Shown piece by piece: positions 35,941 to 44,511 of a DNA stretch of 64,000 bases. The translations under genes and the position numbers were made by a program. Under the pieces are notes generated by a model. That model ran no database searches. It saw only the letters and a program-made list of their open reading frames with translations, and was not told the origin of the DNA. This stretch comes from Variovorax fucosicus (GTDB taxonomy: Bacteria > Pseudomonadota > Gammaproteobacteria > Burkholderiales > Burkholderiaceae_C), in assembly GCF_030316825.1 (NCBI RefSeq), contig NZ_JASZYU010000001.1, forward strand, positions 1,240,001-1,304,000, read 5' to 3'. The stretch's first letter is position 1. Each line of letters begins with the position of its first letter.

Positions 35941-36411
35941 ATGGGATTGCTCAGTTTCATCAAGGAAGCCGGCGAAAAGCTGTTCGGCGGTTCGTCGGCC
36001 CAGGCCGCCACGGCGCCGGCCGATGCCAATGCCACCGCGGCAGCAGCCATCAAGACCTACATCGAGAAGCAGAACCTCGGGCTGACCAACCTCGCCGTGA
36101 CCTATGACGGCGCCAGCGGCAAGGTGACGCTCGCAGGCGCAGCACCCTCGCAGGAGGCCAGCGAAAAAGCCGCGCTCGCGGCCGGCAACGTGGCCAACGT
36201 GACCGATGTCGACAACAACCTCACCGCGCCTGCGGCCGACCCCGCGCAGTACCACGACGTGGTCAAGGGTGACACGCTCTCGGCCATTTCCAAGAAGTAC
36301 TACGGCGACGCCAACAAGTACAACGCGATCTTCGAAGCCAACAAACCGATGCTGAGCCACCCGGACAAGATCTACCCGGGCCAGAAGCTGCGCATTCCCC
36401 CGCTGAAGTGA
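35941..36411 (+). CDS. lysM: BON/LysM domain protein (Kbp/YgaU-like)
   Basis: 156 residues with the two-domain layout of the E. coli potassium-binding protein Kbp (YgaU). It starts MGLLSFIKEAGEKLFGG, followed by a BON-like domain (about 35-95, IKTYIEKQNLGLTNLAVTYD) and a C-terminal LysM domain (about 104-155, YHDVVKGDTLSAISKKYYGD to YPGQKLRIP). There is no signal peptide, as in Kbp. A good Shine-Dalgarno (GGAG) precedes the ATG. It is probably cytoplasmic and binds K+ or peptidoglycan-like ligands. Confidence 0.92.
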   Translation: MGLLSFIKEAGEKLFGGSSAQAATAPADANATAAAAIKTYIEKQNLGLTNLAVTYDGASGKVTLAGAAPSQEASEKAALAAGNVANVTDVDNNLTAPAADPAQYHDVVKGDTLSAISKKYYGDANKYNAIFEANKPMLSHPDKIYPGQKLRIPPLK

Positions 36412-36430
36412 AGCGGGCGCTGGAAGCAGC

Positions 36431-36847
36431 CTAGTTCTGCTTCCACGGCAGGCCCCGATGCCGCCAGCCGCCGGTGTGGCCGCGCTGGCCGTTTTCGTCG
36501 GGGTTGCCCTCGAAACCTTCGAGGATGTTGTAGGCCTCGATGCCCAGTTCGGTCGCGCGCCTGGCCGCCGCGATCGAGCGCACGCCGCTGCGGCACAGCA
36601 GCAACGCCTTCTGCCCCGCCGGCACCGCGGCGCGCAGGCCTTCGTCGAAACCGGCGTTCAGCGCCATGCCGGGCCACTGCTTCCATGCCAGCGGCACCGC
36701 GCCCGGCACATAGCCCACCCATTCGCGCTCGGCGTCGCTGCGCACATCGACCAGCACGGCATCGCCGCTCGCAACCCACCGGGCAGCCTGGTCGGGGGTG
36801 ATGTCGCCGGCGTAGCCGTCGGCGGGGAGGAATTCGGGGGCAGTCAT
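36431..36847 (-). CDS. Rhodanese-like sulfurtransferase
   Basis: 138-residue single-domain rhodanese. VLVDVRSDAEREWVGYVPGA is the CH2A region and the active-site loop LLLCRSGVRS holds the catalytic cysteine C85. Family members transfer sulfur or act in cyanide and tellurite detoxification. There is no export signal. It is convergent with the LysM gene and divergent from the TRAP transporter genes. Confidence 0.92.
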   Translation of the reverse strand: MTAPEFLPADGYAGDITPDQAARWVASGDAVLVDVRSDAEREWVGYVPGAVPLAWKQWPGMALNAGFDEGLRAAVPAGQKALLLCRSGVRSIAAARRATELGIEAYNILEGFEGNPDENGQRGHTGGWRHRGLPWKQN

Positions 36848-37026
36848 GGTCGGATCAATTCTTCGGTCGAAATGGTTGCGGGTTCTTCGTCAGGTTGTAC
36901 TCAGTGAGAAACAGCCCGATTCACGACACAATTTTCAACAGTTCGTGGAAACCCTCTGAGGAGTGCATCTTCCCCTGTCAAAGATGGGAGTCTGGATTTT
37001 CCAGGCACCACAACGGAGACAACGCA

Positions 37027-38136
37027 ATGACAGACAACACACCGAACCGCCGCCGCAGCCTGTTGAAGGGCGCAGCAGTGGCGGCCGGCGCAATGTCCGC
37101 GCCCATGATCAGCATGGCGCAGACAACCTCGCTGCGCTTCCAGAGCACATGGCCGGCCAAGGACATCTTCCACGAGTACGCGCAGGACTTCGCGAAGAAG
37201 GTCAACGACATGGCCGGCAGCCGCCTGAAGATCGAAGTGCTGCCCTCCGGCGCGGTAGTGCCTGCATTCCAGCTGCTCGAAGCGGTGAGCAAGGGCACGC
37301 TGGACGGCGGGCACGGCGTGGTCGCCTACCACTACGGCAAGAATTCGGCGCTCGCGCTCTGGGGTTCGGGCCCCGGCTTCGGCATGGACGCCAACACCGT
37401 GCTGGCGTGGCACTACTACGGCGGCGGCAAGGCGTTGCTCGATGAAATCTACAAGAGCCTGAACATGGACACGGTGTCGTACCTCTATGGCCCGATGCCG
37501 ACGCAACCGCTGGGCTGGTTCAAGAAGCCGGTGGCCAAGGTGGAGGACATGAAAGGGCTCAAGTTCCGCACCGTGGGCCTCGCGGTCGACGTGTTCACCG
37601 ACATGGGCACCGCGGTGAACCCGCTGCCGGGTGGCGAGATCGTGCCGGCGCTGGACCGCGGCCTGATCGACGCGGCCGAGTTCAACAACGCATCGAGCGA
37701 CCGCGTGCTCGGCTTCCCCGACGTGGTGAAGAACTGCATGCTGCAGAGCTTTCACCAGTCGGGCGAACAGTTCGAGATCCTGTTCAACAAGCCCAAGTAC
37801 ACCGCGCTGCCGCAGGAACTGAAGTCGATCATCGACTACGCAGTGCAGGCCGCAAGCGCCGACATGAGTTGGAAGGCGGTTCAGCGCAACTCGCAGGACT
37901 ATGCCGACATGAAGAAGCAGGGCATCAAGTTCTACAAGACGCCCGATGCGGTGCTGCGCGCGCAACTCGCCTCGTGGGACAAGATCACGGCCAAGAAGGC
38001 CGGCGAGAACCCGCTGTTCAAGAAGGTGCTCGATTCGCAGAGAGCGTTCGCCGAGCAGGCGCTGCAGTGGCAAAACGACTACGGCGTCGATTTCAAGATG
38101 GCCTACAACCACTACTTCAGCAAAAAGAAGGCCTGA
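37027..38136 (+). CDS. TRAP transporter substrate-binding protein (TakP/FcbT1 type, DctP family)
   Basis: 369-residue periplasmic binding protein with a twin-arginine-like leader (NRRRSLLKGAAVAAGAM, signal site near MAQT). The mature part includes LRFQSTWPAKDIFHEYAQDF, FKKPVAKVEDMKGLKFRTVG and LPGGEIVPALDRGLIDAAEFNN, the arginine and C-terminal helix pattern of the FcbT1/TakP branch. That branch binds alpha-keto acids or mannitol/chloroaromatic-type carboxylates. The 179-base upstream gap should hold the promoter. It is the first of three TRAP genes. Confidence 0.92.
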   Translation: MTDNTPNRRRSLLKGAAVAAGAMSAPMISMAQTTSLRFQSTWPAKDIFHEYAQDFAKKVNDMAGSRLKIEVLPSGAVVPAFQLLEAVSKGTLDGGHGVVAYHYGKNSALALWGSGPGFGMDANTVLAWHYYGGGKALLDEIYKSLNMDTVSYLYGPMPTQPLGWFKKPVAKVEDMKGLKFRTVGLAVDVFTDMGTAVNPLPGGEIVPALDRGLIDAAEFNNASSDRVLGFPDVVKNCMLQSFHQSGEQFEILFNKPKYTALPQELKSIIDYAVQAASADMSWKAVQRNSQDYADMKKQGIKFYKTPDAVLRAQLASWDKITAKKAGENPLFKKVLDSQRAFAEQALQWQNDYGVDFKMAYNHYFSKKKA

Positions 38137-38225
38137 CCCCCAGGCTTCGCGCACTTCGTGTCGCTTCTCCTACCCCCTTCCAGGGGGCAACACCTGCGGC
38201 CCGGCTGAGCCGGTTCCGCGGTGTT
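38137..38225 (+). repeat. Structured intergenic repeat, copy 2
   Basis: Starts immediately after the TRAP binding-protein stop codon. It has a CCCCC/GGGGG hairpin with the loop TTCCA, then a long stem formed by 38189-38199 and 38216-38225 (AACACC-T-GCGG with CCGC-GGTGTT) around CCGGC-TGA-GCCGG. The next gene starts 26 bases after its end. Same family as 29310-29400 and 60820-60910. Confidence 0.93.
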
Positions 38226-38251
38226 TCACCAATGGACTTGCCAAAAACAAC

Positions 38252-38911
38252 ATGAATGTCCAACGCTTTCTCCACGCCGTCGACCGGTTCAGCATGGTCG
38301 TGGGCAAGACCTTTGCATGGCTCATCGTGGTGCTGATGCTGGTGGTCTGCGGCGAGGTCTTCAAGCGCTACGCGCTCAACGCGCCGACCGCCTGGATCTT
38401 CGACGCCAACAACATGCTCTACGGCACGCTGTTCATGATGGGTGGCGCCTACACGCTGGCCCAGGCTGGCCACGTGCGCGGCGACTTCTTCTACGGCAGC
38501 ATGAAGGCGCGCACGCAGGCCGCGCTCGACCTGGCGTTGTTCGCGCTGTTCTTCCTGCCCGGCGTGGTGGCGCTCACCTGGTCGGGCTGGACCTACTTCA
38601 ACGAGTCGCTCGCCATGCGCGAGCAGACTTTCAACGCCGACCCGCTGCCGCTGTACCCGTTCAAGTTCGTGATCCCGGTGGCCGGGCTGGTGCTGCTGAT
38701 CCAGGGCGTGGCAGAGATGGTGCGTTGCGTGCTGTGCCTGAAGACGGGCGCGTGGACGCCGCGGCTGAACGACGCCCAGGAGATGGACGTGGTCGGCGAC
38801 CAACTCGCAGGCAGCAGCTACGTCGATGAAGCCGACAAGCGCGAGGTGATCGGCAAGGCGAAGGACATCGAACAGGCGGCCCAGCAACGCAACGCGGGGA
38901 TTTCCCAATGA
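38252..38911 (+). CDS. TRAP transporter small permease (DctQ-like)
   Basis: 219 residues with four hydrophobic helices. The segment FAWLIVVLMLVVCGEVFKRYALNAPTAW is typical of the first helix and loop of TRAP small subunits, and YPFKFVIPVAGLVLLIQG of the last. It partners the large permease to move the substrate with Na+ or H+. A cytoplasmic tail of about 60 residues follows the last helix. Start: ATG of MNVQRFLHAVDRF; the frame is open upstream over the repeat only by chance. It overlaps the large permease by four bases. Confidence 0.9.
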   Translation: MNVQRFLHAVDRFSMVVGKTFAWLIVVLMLVVCGEVFKRYALNAPTAWIFDANNMLYGTLFMMGGAYTLAQAGHVRGDFFYGSMKARTQAALDLALFALFFLPGVVALTWSGWTYFNESLAMREQTFNADPLPLYPFKFVIPVAGLVLLIQGVAEMVRCVLCLKTGAWTPRLNDAQEMDVVGDQLAGSSYVDEADKREVIGKAKDIEQAAQQRNAGISQ

Positions 38912-40854
38912 GCCAGCCGGCACTCGGCATGCTGATGCTCGGCCTGATCGTGGTGGTGATCATGCTGGGCTTTCCCACGGCGTTCACGCTCATGGGGCTG
39001 GGCATGTTCTTTGGCTTCATCGCCTTCTACGACCCGAGCGCGCACTGGCTCGACAACAAGGTGTTCGACCTGATGGTGCAGCGCGCCTTCGGCGCCATGA
39101 CCAACGAGACGCTGCTGTCCATTCCGCTCTTTGTGCTGATGGGCTACGTGATGGAGCGCGGCGCGCTGGTCGACAAGATGTTCCACAGCGTGCAACTGGC
39201 GTTCCGCCGCGTGCCCGGCTCGCTCGCGGTGACCACGCTGATCGTCTGCACCTTCTGGGGCATTGCGAGCGGGCTGGTCGGTGCCGTGGTGGTGCTGATG
39301 GGCGTGATCGCGATGCGGCCGATGCTCAATGCCGGCTACGACACCCGGCTGGCGGCCGGCGTCATCACGGCCGGCGGCACACTGGGCATCCTGATTCCGC
39401 CCTCGGTGATGATCATCGTGTACGCGGCCGTGGCCGGCCAGTCGGTGGTCAAGCTGTATGCGGCGGCGATGTTCCCGGGCTTCTTTCTCGCCTTTCTGTA
39501 CCTGATCTACGTGATCGGCTGGGCCGTGCTGCAGCCGAAGGTCGCGCCCAAGCTCCCGCCCGAGCAGCAGCGCGCGCCGATCTCGCCCTGGGTGGCGCAC
39601 ATCGCGGCCAGCTATTCGCCGCGCATGCTGCCGGCACTGTTCGCGGCGGTACTGGCGCCGGGGCGCGCGCTGCGCGGCGCGGCCGAGGGCGTGCGCATCA
39701 CCTGGTGGATGCTGCTGCGCAGTCTGCTGAATGCGCTGGTGCCGCTGGCACTGGCCGCGGCGACGCTGGGGTCGGTGTGGTGGTATGTGACGATCTACTC
39801 CCAGAAGGACAGCAACGCGCCGGTGGCGGAGCAACAGCAGACGACACAGAAGACTGCGGGCGCGGCCGCGACGCTGCCCGAGGCGTCCTCATCTTCTTCG
39901 TCCGGCAGCGGCACTGGCCTTGCCGAACCGCCCACCGACGACGCGCCGAAGGAAGCTGGATCGGACGTTGGCCTGCAGGAGCCGCCCGGTGGCGTCGAAG
40001 AACCGCCTGGCAGCGAGACGGCGGCGGCCCCGGCTGCAGAGAGCGGCTTGCAACAGCTCGGCGAAGCCGTCGACGCGCCCAAAACCGCCGCGGTGCCCGA
40101 GGCCTTCTACACCGGATTCCTGCTCGCCAGCCTGTTCACGCTGGCGCTGCTGGCCTGGTACTACTGGCGCATGGACGCGGAGCAGTTCGAGATCCTGCGC
40201 ATGCTGGTGTCGTCGGTGATGCCGCTCGCCACGCTCACGCTGGTGGTGCTGGGCGTGATCCTGTTCGGCATCACCACCGCCACGGAATCGGCCGCGGTGG
40301 GGGCGGCCGGCGCCTTCCTGATGGCCTGGCAGGCCGGCACGATCAACTTCCAGAAGACCAAGGAGGCGGTGTTCCTCACGCTCAAGACCACCTCGATGGT
40401 GTGCTGGCTGTTCGTGGGCTCGGCGCTGTTCTCGGCCGTGTTCGCACTGCTGGGCGGACAGCGCATCATCGAGGAATGGGTACTGAGCATGAACCTGACG
40501 CCGCTGCAGTTCCTGCTGCTGTCGCAGGCCCTCATCTTCGTGCTCGGCTGGCCGCTCGAATGGACCGAGATCATCGTGATCTTCGTGCCGATCTTCTTGC
40601 CGCTGCTGGCGCACTTCCAGATCGACCCGCTGCTGTTCGGCGTGCTGGTGTTCGTGAACCTGCAGGCCGCGTTCCTTTCGCCGCCGGTCGCGATGTCGGC
40701 CTTCTATCTGAAGGGGGTGTCGCCGCCGCACGTGACGCTCAACCAGATCTTCGCGGGGATGATGCCGTACATGCTGATCGTGATCCTCTGCATGGTGTTC
40801 ATGTACATCTGGCCCGGCCTCACGCTCTGGCTGCCGAAATACCTCTACGGTTAA
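38908..40854 (+). CDS. TRAP transporter large permease (DctM-like) with extra internal segment
   Basis: 648 residues, about 200 more than a standard DctM (about 430). The N-terminal half has GFPTAFTLMGLGMFFG, GIASGLVGAVVVLMGVIAMRPM and GTLGILIPPSVMIIVY, and the C-terminal half GITTATESAAVGAAGAFL and GWPLEWTEIIVIFVPIFLP, both classical. Between them, from about residue 255 to 430, are an extra helix, a low-complexity Ser/Gly/Pro/Glu-rich stretch (about 300-395) and another helix. The ATG overlaps the small-permease stop (ATGA). The insert's role is unknown. Confidence 0.92.
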   Translation: MSQPALGMLMLGLIVVVIMLGFPTAFTLMGLGMFFGFIAFYDPSAHWLDNKVFDLMVQRAFGAMTNETLLSIPLFVLMGYVMERGALVDKMFHSVQLAFRRVPGSLAVTTLIVCTFWGIASGLVGAVVVLMGVIAMRPMLNAGYDTRLAAGVITAGGTLGILIPPSVMIIVYAAVAGQSVVKLYAAAMFPGFFLAFLYLIYVIGWAVLQPKVAPKLPPEQQRAPISPWVAHIAASYSPRMLPALFAAVLAPGRALRGAAEGVRITWWMLLRSLLNALVPLALAAATLGSVWWYVTIYSQKDSNAPVAEQQQTTQKTAGAAATLPEASSSSSSGSGTGLAEPPTDDAPKEAGSDVGLQEPPGGVEEPPGSETAAAPAAESGLQQLGEAVDAPKTAAVPEAFYTGFLLASLFTLALLAWYYWRMDAEQFEILRMLVSSVMPLATLTLVVLGVILFGITTATESAAVGAAGAFLMAWQAGTINFQKTKEAVFLTLKTTSMVCWLFVGSALFSAVFALLGGQRIIEEWVLSMNLTPLQFLLLSQALIFVLGWPLEWTEIIVIFVPIFLPLLAHFQIDPLLFGVLVFVNLQAAFLSPPVAMSAFYLKGVSPPHVTLNQIFAGMMPYMLIVILCMVFMYIWPGLTLWLPKYLYG

Positions 40855-40858
40855 AAAA

Positions 40859-40896
40859 CCATCCAACCACCATCCACCTGGATGGTGTTAGGATGG
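40859..40896. promoter_or_regulatory. Near-perfect 38-bp palindromic operator in front of the RHH regulator gene
   Basis: Two 18-base arms (40859-40876 and 40879-40896) around CC match at 16 of 18 positions. Each contains two copies of the half-site CCATCC or its complement GGATGG, giving four half-sites in total. It ends four bases before the ATG at 40901. Ribbon-helix-helix proteins bind such repeated short half-sites, so autorepression by the encoded regulator is the natural reading. Confidence 0.8.
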
Positions 40897-40900
40897 TGAC

Positions 40901-41326
40901 ATGCCAACCTCCACCCTTCCTGCCGTTCAGCGCGCCAAGCCGCCAGAGGCCGAAAAGATCACCATCAACCTCGGCTACGTCGATCTCGGGCAGATCGACC
41001 TGCTCGTGGCCGAAGGCTTCTACTCGAACCGCACCGACTTCATCCGGACCGCGATCCGCAACCAGCTCACCACGCACAGCGACGCTGTGAAGCAGGTGGT
41101 GGCCCGAAAAACGCTTGTGCTGGGGCTGCAGAGCTTCGGCGTCGCGGAACTCGAGGCGGCGCGCGCGGCCGGCCAGGCCCTCGACATCCGCGTGCTCGGG
41201 CTGGCCAGCATCGCCACCGATGTGCCACCCGAACTCGCGCTCGCCACGATCCAGTCCATCACCGTGCTGGGCGCACTCCAGGCCAGCCCCGCGGTCAAGG
41301 CCGCGCTGGCCGGCCGAATCCATTGA
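40901..41326 (+). CDS. Ribbon-helix-helix (CopG/NikR-like) transcriptional regulator
   Basis: 141 residues. The N-terminal part (about 19-55) fits the RHH fold: KITINLGYVDLGQIDLLV as the strand and first helix, then YSNRTDFIRTAIRNQL. The C-terminal 80 residues are an unassigned helical domain that could sense a ligand or oligomerise. It is preceded by a 38-bp palindrome consistent with autoregulation and followed 13 bases later by a PHB-depolymerase-type esterase gene, so it probably controls that gene too. Confidence 0.82.
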   Translation: MPTSTLPAVQRAKPPEAEKITINLGYVDLGQIDLLVAEGFYSNRTDFIRTAIRNQLTTHSDAVKQVVARKTLVLGLQSFGVAELEAARAAGQALDIRVLGLASIATDVPPELALATIQSITVLGALQASPAVKAALAGRIH

Positions 41327-41339
41327 AAGCAAATCCCCC

Positions 41340-42485
41340 ATGAACCCCCTTCTCCAACGCCTGATGAAAGAAGCCACCCGGCTCACCCGCAACGGCAACC
41401 TGCAAGCCGCAACCGAGGCGATCCAGCGTGCGCTGCACATCGGCACGCCGCAGACGGCTCGCCCGCAACCCGCGCCGCCAGCGCAACCAGCGCCAGCGGC
41501 CACCCCCGCTGCGCACGAGGCCGATGTGATCGAAGCCGAAGTCCGCGTGGTCGACACGACCCCGGCCGATGCCGACGCCGAATTCGCCTATGTCGAACCG
41601 GCCGAGGCCTCGGAGGCCGGCGAAGCCGGGCCGGAGCAGTGGCGCGACGGCAGCTTTGCCCATGGCGGCCGCACGCTGGCCTACAAGCTCTACCTGCCGC
41701 CGCGTGCGCCGGGCGCAACGGCCACGCCGATGCCGCTCGTGCTGATGCTGCACGGCTGCACCCAGAATCCGGCCGATTTCGCCGCCGGCACGCGCATGAA
41801 CGATCTGGCGCGCGCCCAGGGTTTCGCGGTGCTCTACCCGGCACAGACGCAGCATGCCAACGCGCAGGGCTGCTGGAACTGGTTCAAGCCGCAACACCAG
41901 CAGCGCGGCCGTGGCGAGCCGGCCTTGCTAGCGGCGCTGACCCAGTTCGTGATGGCGAGCGAGGCGATCGATCCGGCGCGCGTCTACGTTGCCGGCCTGT
42001 CGGCAGGCGGTGCAATGGCCGACATCCTGGGCCGCTGCTACCCCGAACTGTTCGCCGCGGTCGGCGTGCATTCGGGCCTGCCGACCGGCGCGGCCACCGA
42101 CGTGATGTCGGCGCTGGGTGCGATGCGCAACGGCGCGGCCCAGCGGCCGGCCAGGGACGGCGCGATGCCGCCGGTGATCGTGTTCCACGGCGATGCGGAT
42201 TCGACCGTGCACCCGCGCAATGGCGCGGCCGTGGTGAGCGCGGCGCGGGGTACCGACACCAGCGTTGGCCAGGTCTCCGAAGGCCGCTCGGCCGCCGGCC
42301 GCGCCTTCACGCGCTCCGACTACCCGGCCGGCGAAGGCCGCAACACGGTCGAGCACTGGTTGCTGCACGGCACCGGCCACGCGTGGTCCGGCGGCAGCAG
42401 CCAGGGCAGCTACACCGAGCCGAATGGTGTCGATGCGAGTGCGGAAATGCTGCGCTTCTTTCTCGCGCACCCGCGCGCCCGCTGA
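41340..42485 (+). CDS. PHB depolymerase family esterase
   Basis: 381-residue alpha/beta hydrolase of the Esterase_PHB family. The first 100 residues are a helical head (MNPLLQRLMKEATRLTRNG) and a Pro/Ala-rich linker. The catalytic domain has the oxyanion HGCTQNP, nucleophile S221 in GLSAGGAM, acid D285 in HGDADSTVHP and H347 in GTGHAWSGG. It hydrolyses short polyester or aliphatic ester bonds; with no signal peptide it is probably intracellular, perhaps acting on PHA oligomers. The RHH regulator upstream is its likely controller. Confidence 0.9.
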   Translation: MNPLLQRLMKEATRLTRNGNLQAATEAIQRALHIGTPQTARPQPAPPAQPAPAATPAAHEADVIEAEVRVVDTTPADADAEFAYVEPAEASEAGEAGPEQWRDGSFAHGGRTLAYKLYLPPRAPGATATPMPLVLMLHGCTQNPADFAAGTRMNDLARAQGFAVLYPAQTQHANAQGCWNWFKPQHQQRGRGEPALLAALTQFVMASEAIDPARVYVAGLSAGGAMADILGRCYPELFAAVGVHSGLPTGAATDVMSALGAMRNGAAQRPARDGAMPPVIVFHGDADSTVHPRNGAAVVSAARGTDTSVGQVSEGRSAAGRAFTRSDYPAGEGRNTVEHWLLHGTGHAWSGGSSQGSYTEPNGVDASAEMLRFFLAHPRAR

Positions 42486-42489
42486 CGCT

Positions 42490-44511
42490 TCAGCGTGGCG
42501 GCGCGCTGCGCTCCACATACGGCCGGGCCTGCAGCAGCACCACGCGGTCGCCGACCGTGGCCCATTCGATGTCCTGGTCGACGCCGTTGAACACGCGCTT
42601 GACGGCCGCACCGACGCCGGCCAGCTTCAGCACCAGTTCGTCGGTGAGCACATTGCGGCCGGGCTCGACCGGCACTTCCTTCACGCCGCCGCCCTGGTCG
42701 AGCTGCAGCGCGGTGTTCTCGGCGGAGCGGCTCAGCACCTGGATCGCCTTCGACCAGCTCGAGTACATCACCTGCTCGGCCACGCGCTGGCCCTCGACCA
42801 CGCGGATGCCGATGCCGCGTTTGGCGGAGATGTAGGTCACGTGGTAGTGCCGGGCGTCGAACGGGTCGCGCGTGATCAGCACGCCGGCGTTGGTCGAATC
42901 GATCGCGGTTTGCACGAAGACGCCCATCAGCACTGCGTCGGCGCCGAAACCGGCGGCCGCGCGCGCTTCCCAAGCCTCGGGGTTGAACACCGAAGCCCAG
43001 ACCTTCTTGACCGCGAGCTCGAGCGCGTCGCCGGTCTTGACGTTCGGCACAGTGGTATAGAGGCCGGCGCCGCTGAAGCCCGGCAGGTCTTCCGAGTTCG
43101 ACGAGCTGCGCACGAACACCCCGCCACCGCCGAGCTGAGACTGCCAGCGCGCGCGCCAGGCCGCCGACGTGGCGGCATCGACCGGCCACTGGACGATTTC
43201 GTCGCGCAGTTGCGCGAGCGCCTTCTGGCGCGCCTGCGGATCGGTCGCGAAGCCCGGCTGCCGCTGAAGCTTCGTGAGCCGTGCGGCCAGGCCGTTGTCG
43301 CGCATGAAACGGTCGTACTGCGCAAACGGGATGCAGAAACCGTCGGGCACCGAGGTCATCGGGATCTTCGCTGCCTGCATCGCACCCAGGTTGGCGGCCT
43401 TGACGCCGCAATGCGTGCTGCTGCGCGCGCGCAGCGCCGCCAGCGGCAGCAGGCGTTGCTCGCGCAGGTCGGGCCGCAGGGTCAGCACGGTCGGCGGCGG
43501 TGTCGCAGGTGCACTGCGCGGTGGCCGGGCCGCGACCTCGTCGGCCGACAGCACCCGCACCGTGTGGCCTGCGGCGTTCACCTGCAGTTCGATCCATCGG
43601 CCTTCGTAGGGCCGCAGTGCGCTGGCCGCATCGCGCAGGTAGGCATTCGGAATGCCCCAGCCCTTGGCCAGCAGGTTCACATGAGACAGCGCGGTCGATG
43701 GCCGCTCGGTCACCACGCCGGCCACCGGCGGGAGGCTGATCGGCACCTGCTTCAGCACGGCGATGTCGTCGGGCGTGAGCGCGTTGACGCCGGATGCCTG
43801 CTCGACGATGCGCACGCGCCCGATCGCACGGCCGATGTTGAGCGGCAGGTAGGGCTGCTCGCGGATCAGCGCCTCCTGGCTCACGAAGTCGGTGCCGGTT
43901 TCCCGGGCGCGGCGCTCGTGCAGCGTGGAGTTGGTCTTGAGTTTGACCGGCGCGAACTGGAACGTGGCCTTGACCACGCGGTCGGCCTCTTTCAGCAGCG
44001 GCGCGGTGAGCTGGTCGCCCTCCCAGAACTCGTAGGTGAAGGCGCCGATGTTCTGCTGCCAGCTCAAGGTGCCAAACAGAAAGCGCCGATCCGGCCGCAG
44101 GTAGTTCTGGTCGATGGCGCGCTTGCCGGCATGAGGCGCCAGCCCGGTGTCGCGCACGAAGCGCACATGCAGCTGGAAACGCGGCGTGTCGAGGTAGTAC
44201 ATGCGCGCCGGCTCGGCCTGCCGGTCGATCACGAACAGCACGTGGGCCAGCTGCATCGGCGTGCCGGGGTCGTAGACACGGGCCAGTGCGTCGAACTCGG
44301 CCTGGCTGCGCAGCGCGGGCAGCGAGGCCGCCCCCCGGGCGGGGCGTACCGGGTTTGCCAGCGGATCACGCGCCACCAGGCCGGACTGCGCTTCGTTGCG
44401 CTGGTCGTAGAACGAAGGCTTGCGCGCCAGTTGCGCCTGCGCCGGCAACCCCGGCAAGAGGGTGGCGCCGAGTGCCAGCAGCGCGATCCGGAGACTGAAG
44501 CGAAATGTCAT
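42490..44511 (-). CDS. Exported PEP/pyruvate-phosphate-dikinase-like protein
   Basis: 673 residues with an N-terminal signal peptide (hydrophobic residues about 7-22, site near PAQAQ). At about 265-290 a phosphohistidine-type swivelling segment carries TERPSTALSHVN with histidine H277. The ATP-grasp-like domain of PEP synthase/PPDK (PF01326-like) follows at about 370-665, with VRSSSNSEDLPG, VLITRDP and DQDIEWA...VLLQARP. The order, swivel before ATP-grasp, is the reverse of PEP synthase and resembles glucan water dikinases. The signal peptide is unusual for an ATP-using enzyme. Substrate unknown. Confidence 0.8.
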   Translation of the reverse strand: MTFRFSLRIALLALGATLLPGLPAQAQLARKPSFYDQRNEAQSGLVARDPLANPVRPARGAASLPALRSQAEFDALARVYDPGTPMQLAHVLFVIDRQAEPARMYYLDTPRFQLHVRFVRDTGLAPHAGKRAIDQNYLRPDRRFLFGTLSWQQNIGAFTYEFWEGDQLTAPLLKEADRVVKATFQFAPVKLKTNSTLHERRARETGTDFVSQEALIREQPYLPLNIGRAIGRVRIVEQASGVNALTPDDIAVLKQVPISLPPVAGVVTERPSTALSHVNLLAKGWGIPNAYLRDAASALRPYEGRWIELQVNAAGHTVRVLSADEVAARPPRSAPATPPPTVLTLRPDLREQRLLPLAALRARSSTHCGVKAANLGAMQAAKIPMTSVPDGFCIPFAQYDRFMRDNGLAARLTKLQRQPGFATDPQARQKALAQLRDEIVQWPVDAATSAAWRARWQSQLGGGGVFVRSSSNSEDLPGFSGAGLYTTVPNVKTGDALELAVKKVWASVFNPEAWEARAAAGFGADAVLMGVFVQTAIDSTNAGVLITRDPFDARHYHVTYISAKRGIGIRVVEGQRVAEQVMYSSWSKAIQVLSRSAENTALQLDQGGGVKEVPVEPGRNVLTDELVLKLAGVGAAVKRVFNGVDQDIEWATVGDRVVLLQARPYVERSAPPR

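Noticed and set aside
34828..36360. Minus-strand frame of 510 codons opposite the enoyl-reductase-like and LysM genes
   Set aside because: His/Arg-rich composition typical of antisense shadow frames, against well-formed plus-strand proteins.
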